Source: Bradysia coprophila (Eukaryota; Arthropoda; Insecta; Diptera; Sciaridae). From it: a stretch of 64,000 bases of DNA. Location: positions 62,001 to 126,000 of the forward strand of contig NW_023503295.1 in assembly GCF_014529535.1 (NCBI RefSeq). The letters run 5' to 3'. Positions within the stretch are counted from its first letter, which is position 1; every line of letters starts with the position of its first letter. Made by a program: the position numbers and the translations under genes. This document shows, in pieces, positions 1 to 11,749 of the stretch. The notes under the pieces are model-generated. The model was not told the DNA's origin and searched no databases. It saw only the letters and a list, made by a program, of their open reading frames with translations.

Positions 1-839
1 GTTGTTGTTTGCATGCATAAAATGGAAATTTTATGCAAATTGTTGTATATATGTTGTACGTACAAGTTAATTCTGTTCATTTTTAATCCATCGTATGGCA
101 TACTGAAAGGGAAAAGTTGTTAATAAATTAATACAGAAATGTTTGGCGCCCCATCGTTGCATGTTGCTTTCATCAATTAAAGAAGCTTCTAATGAGAAAC
201 TAACAATTTACGATAAAAAGTACACGGAGAAAAAAAAACAATTTCAAATAAAATGCCAGCTCGGTTGGAAATTTTTTTTCAATCATACGCCGTTACATGC
301 AGATCAACAATCCGCATAGATGGCACCACTTGCGAAAATCTCCTAACTTTCTGTTGATGCGTATTGGTAATTTGCAACAAAGGATGCGACGCGAATCGAG
401 AACAAATACCGGCACTAAGAATTACAAATTGTACATAGGGAAATGTTATTTGGAAAATAAAGTTAAATTGTAAAATTACTAATGTCAGCGCTCGATTTTT
501 TTGTGAACCAACGTCACAGCAAATGACATTTCATGGATATTTTACCAGAGTGAAGTTATATCAACTAAAAATAGAGCGCAAAGAATGAAGTACTAAAAAA
601 AATTGTGGCTCCTGTACAGGCCAACCGAGTATTCCAATTCCTATAGAATGCAGATGCAAAGCCTTTTTATTGATCGTCAATATCCAGCTAACAAAAAAAA
701 TTAAATGTCGCTAAACGCAACGCAAGCTAAGCAACACACAATCTATTGGCACTTGTAAGAATGTACAGAAGCTTCGACAAGAACGGGATCATTATCGAGT
801 CGATTACTTCATTTGTTTTCAATTTTCAATTTATTAGTT
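1..839. other. AT-rich stretch, no gene seen
   Basis: No reading frame with recognisable protein character and no clear repeat structure was found here on either strand. The stretch ends at the copy of AGTT that flanks the large palindromic element beginning at 840. Confidence 0.5.
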
Positions 840-2246
840 CACGGTGGGGCTGAATGAACTTTAAATAAACATGTCGACTTACATCTCGGTTCTTTTCATA
901 GCTGAGTGAGGGGAGGCGCGTACTATCCAACGGCACATGTTGCAGGCGTAACCGCTGAGCCGTTTCTGAGAACTAGGAATATCGTCGCCTGGCTCCGCGG
1001 AAATTGCTGGACCAGTGTTTGAAAGTGGAATCGGTAGAGGGACAAATTCTAAGAACAACCATGTAAAAATTATTGCTCTCGGTCATTTGTTAGCAGAGCA
1101 ATAGAAGCTGAAAGTCGAAAATTCCACATCTTCAAGGAGTGATGCCTCCTCGACGAAGTTCCCGATCCAGCACTTTAATAGCGTTTCTAGACTAGAGTAA
1201 TATGCTCTTTCGAATAACAATAAAAGTTTTTTGAAAGTGGTCTCTTTTGGTACATTTTCAGAAAAGTCACTTTTTTCCTACCCTCGGTGAACTTTGGCTA
1301 CTCCCATACCTTGTCGGTTGGAATATTTCAACACAGTATACCTTGTTAAAGTTAGCCTGAAGTCTAAGCTTTCCAATGATACCGAATATGCCATGTATGA
1401 TTCTCAGCAAGAACTATTTATGATAAAGATTTTGCATCGAGGTCGGGCTACTAGCAAATTTAGGGTCATTGAAAACGAAATTTACAAATATTACAAATTT
1501 ATGTCTTTGAGTTATGTCTTATCGACTTATGTGAGTTATCCGTCGTATAATATCTGCTTATTTTGCCATAACAAACATAAAAATAGAAATTTCGTTTTCA
1601 ATGACCCTAAATTTGCTAGTAGCCCGACCTCGATGCAAAATCTTTATCATAAATAGCTCTTGCTGAGAATCATACATGGCATATTCGGTATCATTGGAAA
1701 GGCAGGAATTCAGGCTAACTTTCAGAAGGTATGTTGTTTTGAAATATTTTAATATTCTTGAAATATTTTAACCGGCAAGGTATAGAAGCATCCAAAGTTC
1801 ACCGAGGGTAGCAAAAAAGTGGATCTTCTGAAAATGTACCAAAAGAGTCCAATTTCAAAAAAAAATTGCCATTCGAAAGAGCACATTAACCTTGTCTAGA
1901 AACGCTATTAAAGTGCTGGATCAAGAACTTCGTCGGGGAGGCATCACCTCTTGAAGAGGTGGAATTTTCGACTTTCAACTTCTATTACTCTGCGACCAAA
2001 TGACCGAGAGCAATAATTTTTACATGGTTGTTCTTAGAATTTGTCCCTCTACCGATTCCAGTTTCAAACACTGGTCCAGCAACTTCCGCGGAGCCAGGCG
2101 ACGATATTCCTAGTTCTCAGAAACGGCTCAGCGGTTGCGCCTGCAACATGTGCCGTTGGATAGTACACGCCTCTCCTAACTCAGCTATGAAAAGAACCGA
2201 GATGGAAGTCGACATGTTTATTTAAAGTTCGTTCAGCCCCACCGTG
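840..2246. mobile_element. 1.4 kb foldback (palindromic) DNA transposon with 4-bp TSD
   Basis: The left half is a near-perfect reverse complement of the right half over the whole length, with a short unpaired centre near 1500-1580. The ends are CACGGTGGGGCTGAA and its complement. Both sides are flanked by AGTT (836-839 and 2247-2250), which reads as a 4-bp target-site duplication. There is no transposase frame, so the element is non-autonomous. A CAC-type end with a 4-bp duplication would fit a Chapaev/CMC-like superfamily, but that assignment is tentative. The 120-aa and 65-aa open frames inside are by-products of the arms. Confidence 0.85.
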
Positions 2247-2250
2247 AGTT

Positions 2251-4496
2251 CTGTTGCTATCTTAAACATATTTTACTTATATCCTGCAGCTTTAACAAAT
2301 AAAGTAAAAACATTCATTTTTATTATTATTCGCCAATGCGACACGTGCACTTTCTGCATTTAACTATCCATTTGTCGTGTCCAACAATCAAAGAGATATT
2401 ATGGCGATTGGACTGAGCTAGCTGCAATTCATTACAATTTCCGCACAAATTCTCTTCTCTCCGAAATTAATTTCCGAAAACGACACCGTTTGCATTTCTC
2501 TTGGTGTGCGCGAAGCAGCACCGCGTATGAATGAATAAAGTTGTTAGCTTTTTCCAATTTTTATCATTTGCGTTATTATTTTTTCTGTAAATCTGCTTAG
2601 CTCTCACATTATTATACAATGGGTTTTTCGCCAAAGCGTCTATGCCGAACCAAATCTATGTTCGCTACGTACTGCATCATACATTTATAACGAGCGTAGA
2701 TACTAAGCGTTTTACAAAAAAAATATCAAATTCCAATACCATTCTGGTTCGGTTGTACAGATCTTCTCAATTTTTTTTTTCTTTAATGTCCCGAAAATGT
2801 GTAACATCTGTTCGCTGAAATATTTGCGAATTTCGTTTAATTTGATTTTCTTGGCATCATTTTTTACGTCGTCGTTACCAAGCTCAAATGAGCATAAATA
2901 TAGACATAAAAGTTGAAAAATCTTATCAATGGGGAACCATTTATATGTCGGCGTGTATTACACATCTATTTGTCTTTATACATTTCATGACGTTATAAAT
3001 TCGGTTAAATTAAATAAAGTACAATGATACAACAACAGCAGCAGCAGCACCAACAACAACAACAACTAAAAAAAAAATAAAAGAAACAAAAACAAAATAT
3101 CAAATCTAATAAGCTTAAAAAGTATCGTCTCCTGATTGCAGAAAGGAATGAAAATAAAGGAAAAACCAACAACAACAACAACAACAAAAAATACATGTAA
3201 CGAGTGTAGTGTCGTGTGTCTGTTGCGAGAGTATATATAGCCGAGTTTATGTTGTCTGAGCTTGAGGTATACTAAATTTGTATGGTATGTATTCAGTTTC
3301 AAATAATTGAAACAGCACCGAACAGATGTTGTCTTTGAAGCAGAGCAAAAAAACGAGGAAAAATAGATTTCTCTGTTTAATCCTCTTTATGAGTTTACAT
3401 ATAACGACAGCAGATCGGAAATAGACAAAAAAAAATAGTTAAAATGACGTTAAGATGCTAAGAATATACGAGTATTACTTTGTAGCTAACATGTTTACCA
3501 ATTGTATATTGAACAACATTGTGAATGCGCTTTCATTGTACGATAACATTGTGTACGTATACATGCAGCTTCCTCGCAAAATTTCTGTGTTTTCTGCAGC
3601 AAATCGGCAAAGCGGTATCCATTACCTGTTAGATATCTGGCATGAAGATTGTTTTTTATCACAGTGTACTCATAAATTTGAACAAAATATTTCGCCGCAT
3701 TTCGATAAAGTTCATGAAGCTTCTTGCAGCTTTTATAAACGTTTATAGCCACAATCGTGGTCATACAATTTTCTCGTTTTCAAAATTATCATTTTCATTT
3801 TCTATGCCCATAACCTGTTAATTTTGTAAATTTTTTTCGGTGTGATGCACTTAGGGATTAAATGGCTATCTCACGAGTACTTGAAAGCCCTGGTGATCAT
3901 GCGAATCTTATGTGTGTATTTAGTTTACCTAATTTTTTAAGTCGAAACATTTCGATAAAAGTAAAGAAATTTTTTTTTAATAAAGGGGATTAAATGGAAG
4001 TGCGTCAACTCTAGAAACACCAGGGGAAAAGTTTAGTAAAATCTTTCATATTTCTATGGTAGCAATGGTAGCAAAACAGTGTCAGAGTGTCAACAAGTGA
4101 GTTTTTTTGGTTCAACACAATATTTCCTCTCTTCAGCAGTTGATTGCTAAAATCTTGTTGCATAATAATCTCATTATCGTCGACTGACGCCTGCACAATG
4201 GGTAGATAAAATAGAAAATTCTCTATCAACAAAAAACAAATCACGAGAAATTCATTAAAAAAAATCAAAATATTTGATCGGTAAATCGTAAAAGTAGTCA
4301 AACCCTCAATAAATATTCAGCCAACTTAAAAAACCATGGAAATCCACAAAACGTAAAAAGAAAATGCTTAAAATCGATGAAAATCCAGCTAAAATTAGTT
4401 AGGAAAATCTACTTAAAATCATTGAAAATCTTCATAAGATTATTTATCTGGAGGAGTGATGTTGGGGCCCCAGTTGTTGTGTTGCTAACTTTATAA
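2251..4496. other. AT-rich stretch, no gene seen
   Basis: Apart from low-complexity CAG/CAA runs near 3030-3190 I see nothing coding. The short open frames are low in complexity (poly-Phe, poly-Val) and follow the triplet repeats. Confidence 0.5.
3029..3187 (+). repeat. CAG/CAA triplet runs
   Basis: Runs of CAACAACAGCAGCAG and CAACAACAACAAC occur at about 3029-3066 and 3168-3187, separated by an A-rich stretch. They are simple sequence repeats. The cysteine- and valine-rich frames on the other strand are artefacts of them. Confidence 0.8.
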
Positions 4497-4628
4497 TTTT
4501 TTAGCCCCGTACGAAGTACGAAGGGGCTTATAGGATTACGATGCCGTGTGTAATTGATGGAATTCGAAGCAGACGGTGAGGGCAAAGTGTTTGCCTATGT
4601 TCATAGATGACGAATCCGCAATAAAAAT

Positions 4629-4694
4629 TTGGTCCGTCTGTCCGTCTGTCCGTCTGTCCGTCTGTCCGTCTGTCCGTCTGTCCGTCTGTCCGTC
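4629..4694 (+). repeat. (GTCCGTCT)n microsatellite
   Basis: Eight-base units GTCCGTCT repeat about eight times. The same place in the second family A copy (near 27030-27045) has only one or two units, and the related family B copies have a similar GTCC/GTCT run. The run is therefore part of the element and changes length between copies. Confidence 0.9.
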
Positions 4695-4969
4695 ACGTCG
4701 ATATCTTGAGTAAATCAAATCCGATTTCAAAAAAAAAAATTTTCCCTGAAAGATAGTCAAAATAGTGAGGCTAAGTTCGAAGATGGGCATATTCGGGTCG
4801 GCCCTTCGTGAGTTAGGGCCACCTAAGTGATTTAAGGTCTTTTGGTGATATTTATGGCAAAATAAACGATGGAAATGTAAATGACACGGCAAATGGTAGG
4901 TATTGTCAATACCAATCCAGAACAAAAAAGTTTTTTAAAATTGGGTGAGTCGACCGTGAGTTAGGGCCT

Positions 4970-6600
4970 TAGAAGTGAAAAGCTACTAGGGCCCTATGTG
5001 TATTTTACATAGAACTCGAGTAAATTTCATTCGTTTTTCGTAATTTTTGTGTCATTTGGAAGGTAATCGAAAGCCGAATAGAATGTTGTTGAAAAAAAAA
5101 TTAAATTTGGGTCCTCGGACTAAGGCCGCTACTAGGGCCCTATGCGTATTTTACATACAACTCGAGTAAATTTCATCCGTTTTTCGTAATTTTTGCTTCA
5201 TTTGAAAGATAATCGAACACCGAATAGAATGTTGTTGAAAAAAAAAATTAAATTTGGGTCCTTGGACTAAGGCCGCTACTAGGGCCCTATGTGTATTTTA
5301 CATATAACTCGAGCAAATTTCATCCGTTTTTCGTAATTTTTGTTTCATTTGGAAGGTAATCAAAAGCCGAATAGAATGTTGTTGAAAAAAAAATAAATTT
5401 GGGTCCTCGGACTAAGGCCGCTACTAGGGCCCTATGCGTATTTTACATACAACTCGAGTAAATTTCATCCGTTTTTCGTAATTTTTGCTTCATTTGAAAG
5501 ATAATCGAACACCGAATAGAATGTTGTTGAAAAAAAAATTAAATTTGGGTCCTTGGACTAAGGCCGCTACTAGGGCCCTATGTGTATTTTACATATAACT
5601 CGAGCAAATTTCATCCGTTTTTCGTAATTTTTGTTTCATTTCGAAGGTAATCAAAAGCCGAATAGAATGTTGTTGAAAAAAAAAAAAAATTTGGGTCCTC
5701 GGACTAAGGCCGCTACTAGGGCCCTATGCGTATTTTACATACAACTCGAGTAAATTTCATCCGTTTTTCGTAATTTTTGCTTCATTTGAAAGATAATCGA
5801 ACACCGAATAGAATGTTGTTGAAAAAAAAATTAAATTTGGGTCCTTGGACTAAGGCCGCTACTAGGGCCCTATGTGGATTTTACATATAACTCGAGCAAA
5901 TTTCATCCGTTTTTCGTAATTTTTGTTTCATTTGGAAGGTAATCAAAAGCCGAATAGAATGTTGTTGAAAAAAAAATAAATTTGGGTCCTCGGACTAAGG
6001 CCGCTACTAGGGCCCTATGCGGATTTTACATACAACTCGAGTAAATTTCATCCGTTTTTCGTAATTTTTGCTTCATTTGAAAGATAATCGAACACCGAAT
6101 AGAATGTTGTTGAAAAAAAATTAGATTTGGGTCCTTAAACTAAGGCCGCTACTAGGGCCCTATGTGTATTTTACATATAACTCGAGCAAATTTCATCCGT
6201 TTTTCGTAATTTTTGTTTCATTTGGAAGGTAATCAAAAGCCGAATAGAATGTTGTTGAAAAAAAATTAAATTTGGGTCCTTGGCCTAAGGCCGCTACTAG
6301 GGCCCTATGTGTATTTCACATATAACTCGAGTAAATTTCATCCGTTTTTCGTAATTTTTGTTTCATTTGAAAGATAATCGAACACCGAATAGAATGTTGT
6401 TGAAAAAAATAATTAAATTTGGGTCCTTGGACTAAGGCCGCTACTAGGGCCCTATGTGTATTTTACATATAACTCGAGCAAATTTCATCCGTTTTTCGTA
6501 ATTTTTGTTTCATTTGGAAGGTAATCAAAGGCCGAATAGAATGTAGTTGAAAAATAAATTAAATTTGGATCCTCGGACTGAGGCCGATACTAGGCCGTAT
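4970..6600 (+). repeat. Tandem array of about 146-bp units in a two-unit higher-order pattern
   Basis: About eleven units each begin near TACTAGGGCCCTATG and end near GGGTCCTnGGACTAAGGCC. Two unit types alternate. One has GCGTATTTTACATACAACTCGAGT and GCTTCATTTGAAAG with a following ATCGAACACC; the other has TACATATAACTCGAGC and TTTCATTTGGAAGG with ATCAAAAGCC. The alternation gives a dimer period of about 290 bp. The unit near 6306 is a hybrid, as expected from unequal exchange. The inverted copy near 25.86-26.75 kb has about six units. Confidence 0.85.
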
Positions 6601-6876
6601 GTGTATTTATACTCAATAAATTAAAATTTTAGGGCTATTTGAAATTTTGGTTTTATTTGAAAGGAACGTCGTACGGGGCTTCGTAATTGCGCTATGTGCA
6701 ATTTCTAAGATGTACACATTACATAATAATTTTACTTTAACTACTTTAACCGGCGCATAGGCTTACGGTCAAAGTAGGGTGACAGACGCACTAGGGTAAC
6801 GTACGCAATAGATATACGGGTTTGTACGGGGCTCAGTCGCAGCAAACGCTCCGACTGTTCTGATGGCTCGTTTTTT

Positions 6877-6919
6877 CTGTAAAATTCTTTGTCAATATAT
6901 GCGCATTTACGAGCAGATT

Positions 6920-6951
<32 letters not shown>

Positions 6952-8504
6952 GATCAGCTGAAGCAAATTCATGTCTAAATTTCGCTGACGTCCCCTATAC
7001 TTTCTATTTTTCTGCATTCGATTTTTAATATGTACAATAAGTTTGGATGATAATACTACGAACATTGCAGTCATGTACTGTTCGAATATTGTGAGAGTGA
7101 ATATTACATGAAGCTTTTCCTTACATTATACAGATCACATGTGTATTTGTATATATTCCGTATCTGTCGATGTTGTCACGTCAAATTGAAACGTTCAGCC
7201 TGTTTGAAAATAAAATTGTACAAAGGGAATCATTAGTGTTGCAATGTCACAAATGACAATATTTTGTTTCATCATTCTGTAATGTTTTGGTCCTTGATTG
7301 ACACGTTGCTGCTGTATTGTGAAAATTGTGGAAGAAGCCGTTTTAAACACAGTAGATTTGATTAGCATATTGCAAACGTTGAGCGGATCACAAAAAATGC
7401 GGAACCCAAGTTTCAGGTGCAGCGTCATATTTTTGGACTGGTGTAGCGCTAATAATTTCTATAGAATCGACAGAATGTTTCACCACTGTAAAAATTCTAT
7501 TGAAATCGTAGGCGCTGCACTCGAATTCACACGAAACTCGGTTTTTGGTGTTTCTGCTGGTTGGCAAAATAACTTCTAACTACTCAGAACAATCTGATTC
7601 AACTTTCGTGACGCAATCATATCCAAAAACAGGTCGGTTTTGTTTTACAAATACGAAAAGAAAACCTTTGGCGACAACAAATTACTTAAATCTCAGGAAC
7701 CCCCTTACCATTTAAATTTGATAAAAAAAGATTTTTTTTTTCGTCTATTCATTCCCTCCACCTCCACTAACAATAAAAGATTATTTTTTCCTTGCTGCCA
7801 TCGGGGCTGCTATATATACAAGATACAAATGAAATAAGAATACAAAAAAAAATTACCTCTTTGATATTTCAATCACGTTCACTCTAAAACATCCGCCAAA
7901 GCAATGTTAGAAATGTTACATTCATCGCCCTCCCATAGATGCTGCCACAGAATTTAAAGTCGTTATAAAAAATGAAATGTCACATTGAAGGAACAAAGAA
8001 ATCTTACTTCTTATCTTAAGAGAATTTGATTTATTACGTTTTAATATACTTTGTGTGCCAGAGTAAACTCAATCGCTTTAAATAACCAAGCAGCAGCAGA
8101 AGCACACACACAAAAAAAAAGTTGTATATTCATAACCATCCACTTTTGTGAATGAAAATGATTATGGAAATTGTGACTGATTATGGATCAGAATGTACGA
8201 CATGCAAACTAATGTTTTAGTGACTTTAGGTTACCATCTTTTGATAATATGCAGATGGAAATGCCATTTAATTTATGGTTAGGTGGCATTCAATCCGTCA
8301 ACTGCAATAATTCATATTGTTGAGCGAAATTTGCCATTTAAATAAAATTCGGTTGGAATAGGAATGCTAAACGCTGCAGAAATTGTACATTTAGAATTCG
8401 TTTGATGTGAACACCATTTCTTACGCAGAAAAGGTAATGACTATAATGTTCTATTAAAATTGTAGCGTTGGTAAGATTATTTACCATTGTACGATTTTGT
8501 CACC
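6877..8504. other. Intergenic stretch with a GT microsatellite
   Basis: This contains a (GT)n run at about 6923-6951 and one weak coding candidate on the minus strand (7388-7581, listed separately). I saw nothing else I could support. Confidence 0.5.
7388..7581 (-). CDS. Possible orphan exon, unknown function
   Basis: On the minus strand a frame runs from an AG (possible splice acceptor GAGTAG) to a TGA at 7388-7390. It encodes about 64 residues with mixed, protein-like composition, including VSCEFECSAYDF and VVKHSVDSIEIISATPVQ. No upstream exon or start codon was identified and no family was recognised. It could be the last exon of a small secreted protein or a chance frame. Overlapping frames on both strands are also open, which lowers confidence. 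Confidence 0.18.
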
Positions 8505-8945
8505 TTTTCGACTTAGGCTCATATGATTTATTCCCAAAGTCTTTAGTTCCATACGCTTTAGTGCCAATGGAACTGTGCCATACACTTTAGTTGTATACGC
8601 TTTAGTCCTACAAAAGTTAGTCCCATATATACGCTTTAGTCCCATATATACGCTTTAGTCCCATATATACGCTTTAGTCCCATATATACGCTTTAGTCCC
8701 ATATATACGCTTTAGTCCCATATATACGCTTTAGTCCCATATATACGCTTTAGTCCCATATATACGCTTTAGTCCCATATATACGCTTTAGTCCCATATA
8801 TACGCTTTAGTCCCATATATACGCTTTAGTCCCATATATACGCTTTAGTCCCATATATACGCTTTAGTCCCATATATACGCTTTAGTCCCATATATACGC
8901 TTTAGTCCCATATATACGCTTTAGTCCCATATATACGCTTTGGTC
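8505..8945 (+). repeat. 19-bp minisatellite, about 17 perfect copies plus degenerate copies
   Basis: The unit TTTAGTCCCATATATACGC repeats without interruption from about 8617 to 8940. Looser versions with the core TACGCTTTAGT or TACACTTTAGT precede it from about 8530. The near identity of the perfect copies points to recent expansion or ongoing homogenisation. It lies in no recognised gene. Confidence 0.95.
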
Positions 8946-9070
8946 CTATTTAGTCCTAGAAGTGCGGCACCCCTCGATCAAAATTACATATGTAGAAGTA
9001 CGTTTGATCGGATAAGTATACTTTTTAATCGATCTAACAGTTGCTGGATGTTGAAATAAGTTTAACAATA

Positions 9071-9196
9071 ACTGTAGCTATACATAGCGACGCAAAGGAG
9101 TCCAAATTTTTCTTTTGTTCTTCTGTCAAGTTTGACAGGACAACAAAAGAAAAATTTGAATTAGCTCTCTTTCTCGTCGCTATGTGTAGCTAGAGT
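9071..9196. mobile_element. Palindromic MITE, copy 1 (126 bp)
   Basis: The terminal inverted repeats read ACTGTAGCTATACATAGCGACG on the left and, as complement, ACTCTAGCTACACATAGCGACG on the right. The centre, AATTTTTCTTTTGTTCTTCTGTC, is itself inverted around CAAGTTTGACAG. Two further copies lie at 10315-10404 and 10418-10550. TA-type flanks are possible but not certain. Confidence 0.8.
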
Positions 9197-10314
9197 AATT
9201 CTAACACAAAAATGCGATTGTTTTAATTGGTGCAGCATTTTCTATAATTTGATGTGAAAAGGCGCTCAAAATCGGTACACATTTTCAACTGTACTAAGAT
9301 TGTCCTTAGATTGTTTGTCATCGCATGTTACCTTCGTACATGAAACCTTGGCTTAACATTAGGATCGATTTTAGGCACTTCTGTTTGCATTTCAATAGGA
9401 GAGGAAAATGTGTAGTGATTTCCCAACAGTGACACAATATCAACAAATCATTTTTGAGACATGCGATTAGGCATTATAATACTGGTTTTCACATATCGAT
9501 GAGAAGGTGTCATAACTTTTGGTAAGACATAGTGTTTAGAAGAAAAACCGACGTGGCAAAATTGAAATTTTCTACTATTTGGTACAATTTGAACGTTTGA
9601 AGTGTCACCACGGTGTTTCACCCGCACTATATGCCCACTCTTGAATAACAACTTGACGGAAATACTATTCTAGGCACGTTTGGAGAAAAAAAGGTAAAAT
9701 TTATTAAATAAACATTTTTGTTGTTGGAATTACAGCATTTGGTTTTATGTTTTGTTTTATTGATTAAGTCAGTGACGACAGTTTATTTGACTTGGTTTAC
9801 ACAAGAAAAACACATCGATAACAGGGATTTATGCGCGCTGGGATGTTTCAGAAGTCATTTTTTTTATGATTAAGGGAAATTTCATCATTTACCTTTAAAA
9901 GAGAATTCAAAATATTCGCTGGCTTTATGTTGTGTTGCTTGACGTAGCCAGCAATAAAAATTAGCTAAGAACCCTATGTGTGAAATAAGCAACATTTTCG
10001 CAATATTGAGAGAAAAATATTTACACCTCCCGCGTATAATACGAGATATAGTCTTTCTAGAGGCTAGAACCTAGCCCCACCTGAAACGTTTTAATTTTAT
10101 TTGTAAAAATTAAATTAAATTAAAAAAAACATTTTCAATTTATTATTAGCTTGATGCTGCCACCAATCAACACTTTACACTTTGACAAACACCAACCGAC
10201 TGATTTCGATTTTCATCAATCGATTTATGTTGTGGTGAGTTGGGATTAGTCAGACATGTAATTTTGAGATTTAGTTTTCATTACAGACATTTTGACATTT
10301 TATACTTCAAAGTA
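9197..10314. other. No gene or repeat seen
   Basis: AT-rich sequence between MITE copies. The 67-aa minus frame near 9448-9651 has no recognisable motif and was not called. Confidence 0.45.
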
Positions 10315-10404
10315 ACTCTAAGTACACATGGCGACGCGATAGAGACCTAATTCAAATTTTTCTTTTGTTATACTGTCATTCGCATCGCTATGTGTAGCTA
10401 GAGT
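10315..10404. mobile_element. Palindromic MITE, copy 2 (internally deleted)
   Basis: This shares the ends ACTCTAAGTACACATGGCGACG and CGCTATGTGTAGCTAGAGT with the copy at 9071-9196, but one arm of the central palindrome is missing, leaving about 90 bp. Confidence 0.7.
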
Positions 10405-10417
10405 AAGTGTCAGTGCT

Positions 10418-10550
10418 ACTCTAGTTAAACATAGTGACAAGCAGAAGACCTGATTCAAATTTTTCTTTTGTTCTTCTGTCAAAGTGGACAGTGGTACAAA
10501 AGAAAATTTTGGATTAGGTCTCTTTCGCGTCGCCATGTTTATAAAATACT
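10418..10550. mobile_element. Palindromic MITE, copy 3
   Basis: It begins ACTCTAGTTAAACATAGTGAC and ends, as complement, with AAACATGGCGACGCGAAAGAG. It has the same AAATTTTTCTTTTGTTCTTCTGTC core as copy 1. It lies only 13 bp from copy 2, so insertion beside an existing copy is likely. Confidence 0.7.
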
Positions 10551-11744
10551 GTACCACCAACACCAACAGTAATGGTCAATCAAAGAATTATTATCAAAGA
10601 ATCTGAAATGAATTTCTGTACGAAGTATGAAGGAAGGTGCTACATTCTATTGTTTGAACACATCTGTCAAGTACACGGATGAACTGAACGGACGACTCTG
10701 AATTGGACTTGAGAATCAATTGTGAAGAACAGAAAGAATTCTTGTGATAGAACCTTTGCCTTAAGAAGTACTTCGAATGGGAATTAAATGAAGAACCGTC
10801 TGTGACAAAGCAATATCAACTGAGGAAGCAAGGTTTCTTCCTCCGAACCCTCTTTTCATACTCGTGTCAGCGAAAATGAAAATCGTTTGTGCTTTATCAT
10901 TCAGAAGATGGTGTTTGACACTTAATTCTATATATTCAATTCATAAGCAGTTTTAGTTGCCGTATAAACAAGCGCTACATTTTGCGGAGTAGAAAGCACC
11001 ACTTCTTCTCGTAGACACATCTTCATTCACATTAAAACAACTTTGAAGAACGAGAACAGAAAACAATAAAACCGTCGACGCGTTGCACTATATATCCCAA
11101 TTTTTCGAACAGGAGTTGGTGTAGTAAGTACGTACACTCAACGTATTATACATTTCGGCAATCATTCATCCCTCGTATCTGTTCCCAATAATGGCATTTC
11201 AAAATATATAGAGGCCATTATATACATTTTTACGATAGTCAATCAAGTCAGAGACGAAGAAGAAAAAAATATCTCGCAACGAAAAATGTTTTTCGGATTG
11301 CCATTTTTATTGTCATCTTCATCTCACTTCTTGGACACACAAAAGTTATCCTCCTTTTGTCTGCAATTTATTTATCGATGAGATAATAAACAAACAAAAA
11401 ATAATAATATAAAAATGACAAATGTCAATAAAATTTAGTTCGTCTCTTGTTTGGATTGAATGTTTGACCTGAACGGCAAGATTAGTTAATTAAAATCGTT
11501 TTTTACAGCTATTCCATTTGAGTGAATTTAGCAGAACTTTCCATTCTGATTATAATGACAGAGGCCGTTTGATGTGTGCACATTGATCGATTGATAAGTT
11601 ACATTTTCTCATTTACGAGTTTTCCACTGTGATCTGAGATATTACTTCCATAGTATGTATGTATGTATGCGTCGAACCAATACTCTCTCTAGCAAACAAA
11701 CATAATAGCAATAAATATTCAACCTAGATGATCGGTGGCGTGAC
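10551..11744. other. No gene seen
   Basis: AT-rich sequence with several A-runs and a short GTAT run near 11655. No coding frame, inverted repeat or tandem array was recognised. Confidence 0.45.
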
Positions 11745-11749
11745 ATTTC

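Larger units (their letters stand above)
4497..6876 (+). mobile_element. Non-autonomous element, family A copy 1 (2.4 kb)
   Basis: This stretch shares both ends and the internal layout with the inverted copy at 25595-27176, so its limits can be read by comparison: TTTTTAGCCCCGTACG at one end and GGCTCGTTTTTT at the other. In order it holds a small hairpin (AGCCCC...GGGGCT), a GTCCGTCT microsatellite, a unique segment, a tandem array of about 146-bp units, and a GTACGGGGCT motif near the far end. No terminal inverted repeat or clear target duplication could be fixed, because both ends lie in T-runs. No protein of its own was recognised. Confidence 0.8.

Noticed and set aside
3005..3302. Cysteine- and valine-rich minus frames
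   Set aside because: Produced by CAG/CAA triplet runs read in different frames.
8617..8945. CRISPR-like regular repeat
   Set aside because: The 19-bp units follow each other without spacers and the sequence is eukaryotic; it is a minisatellite.
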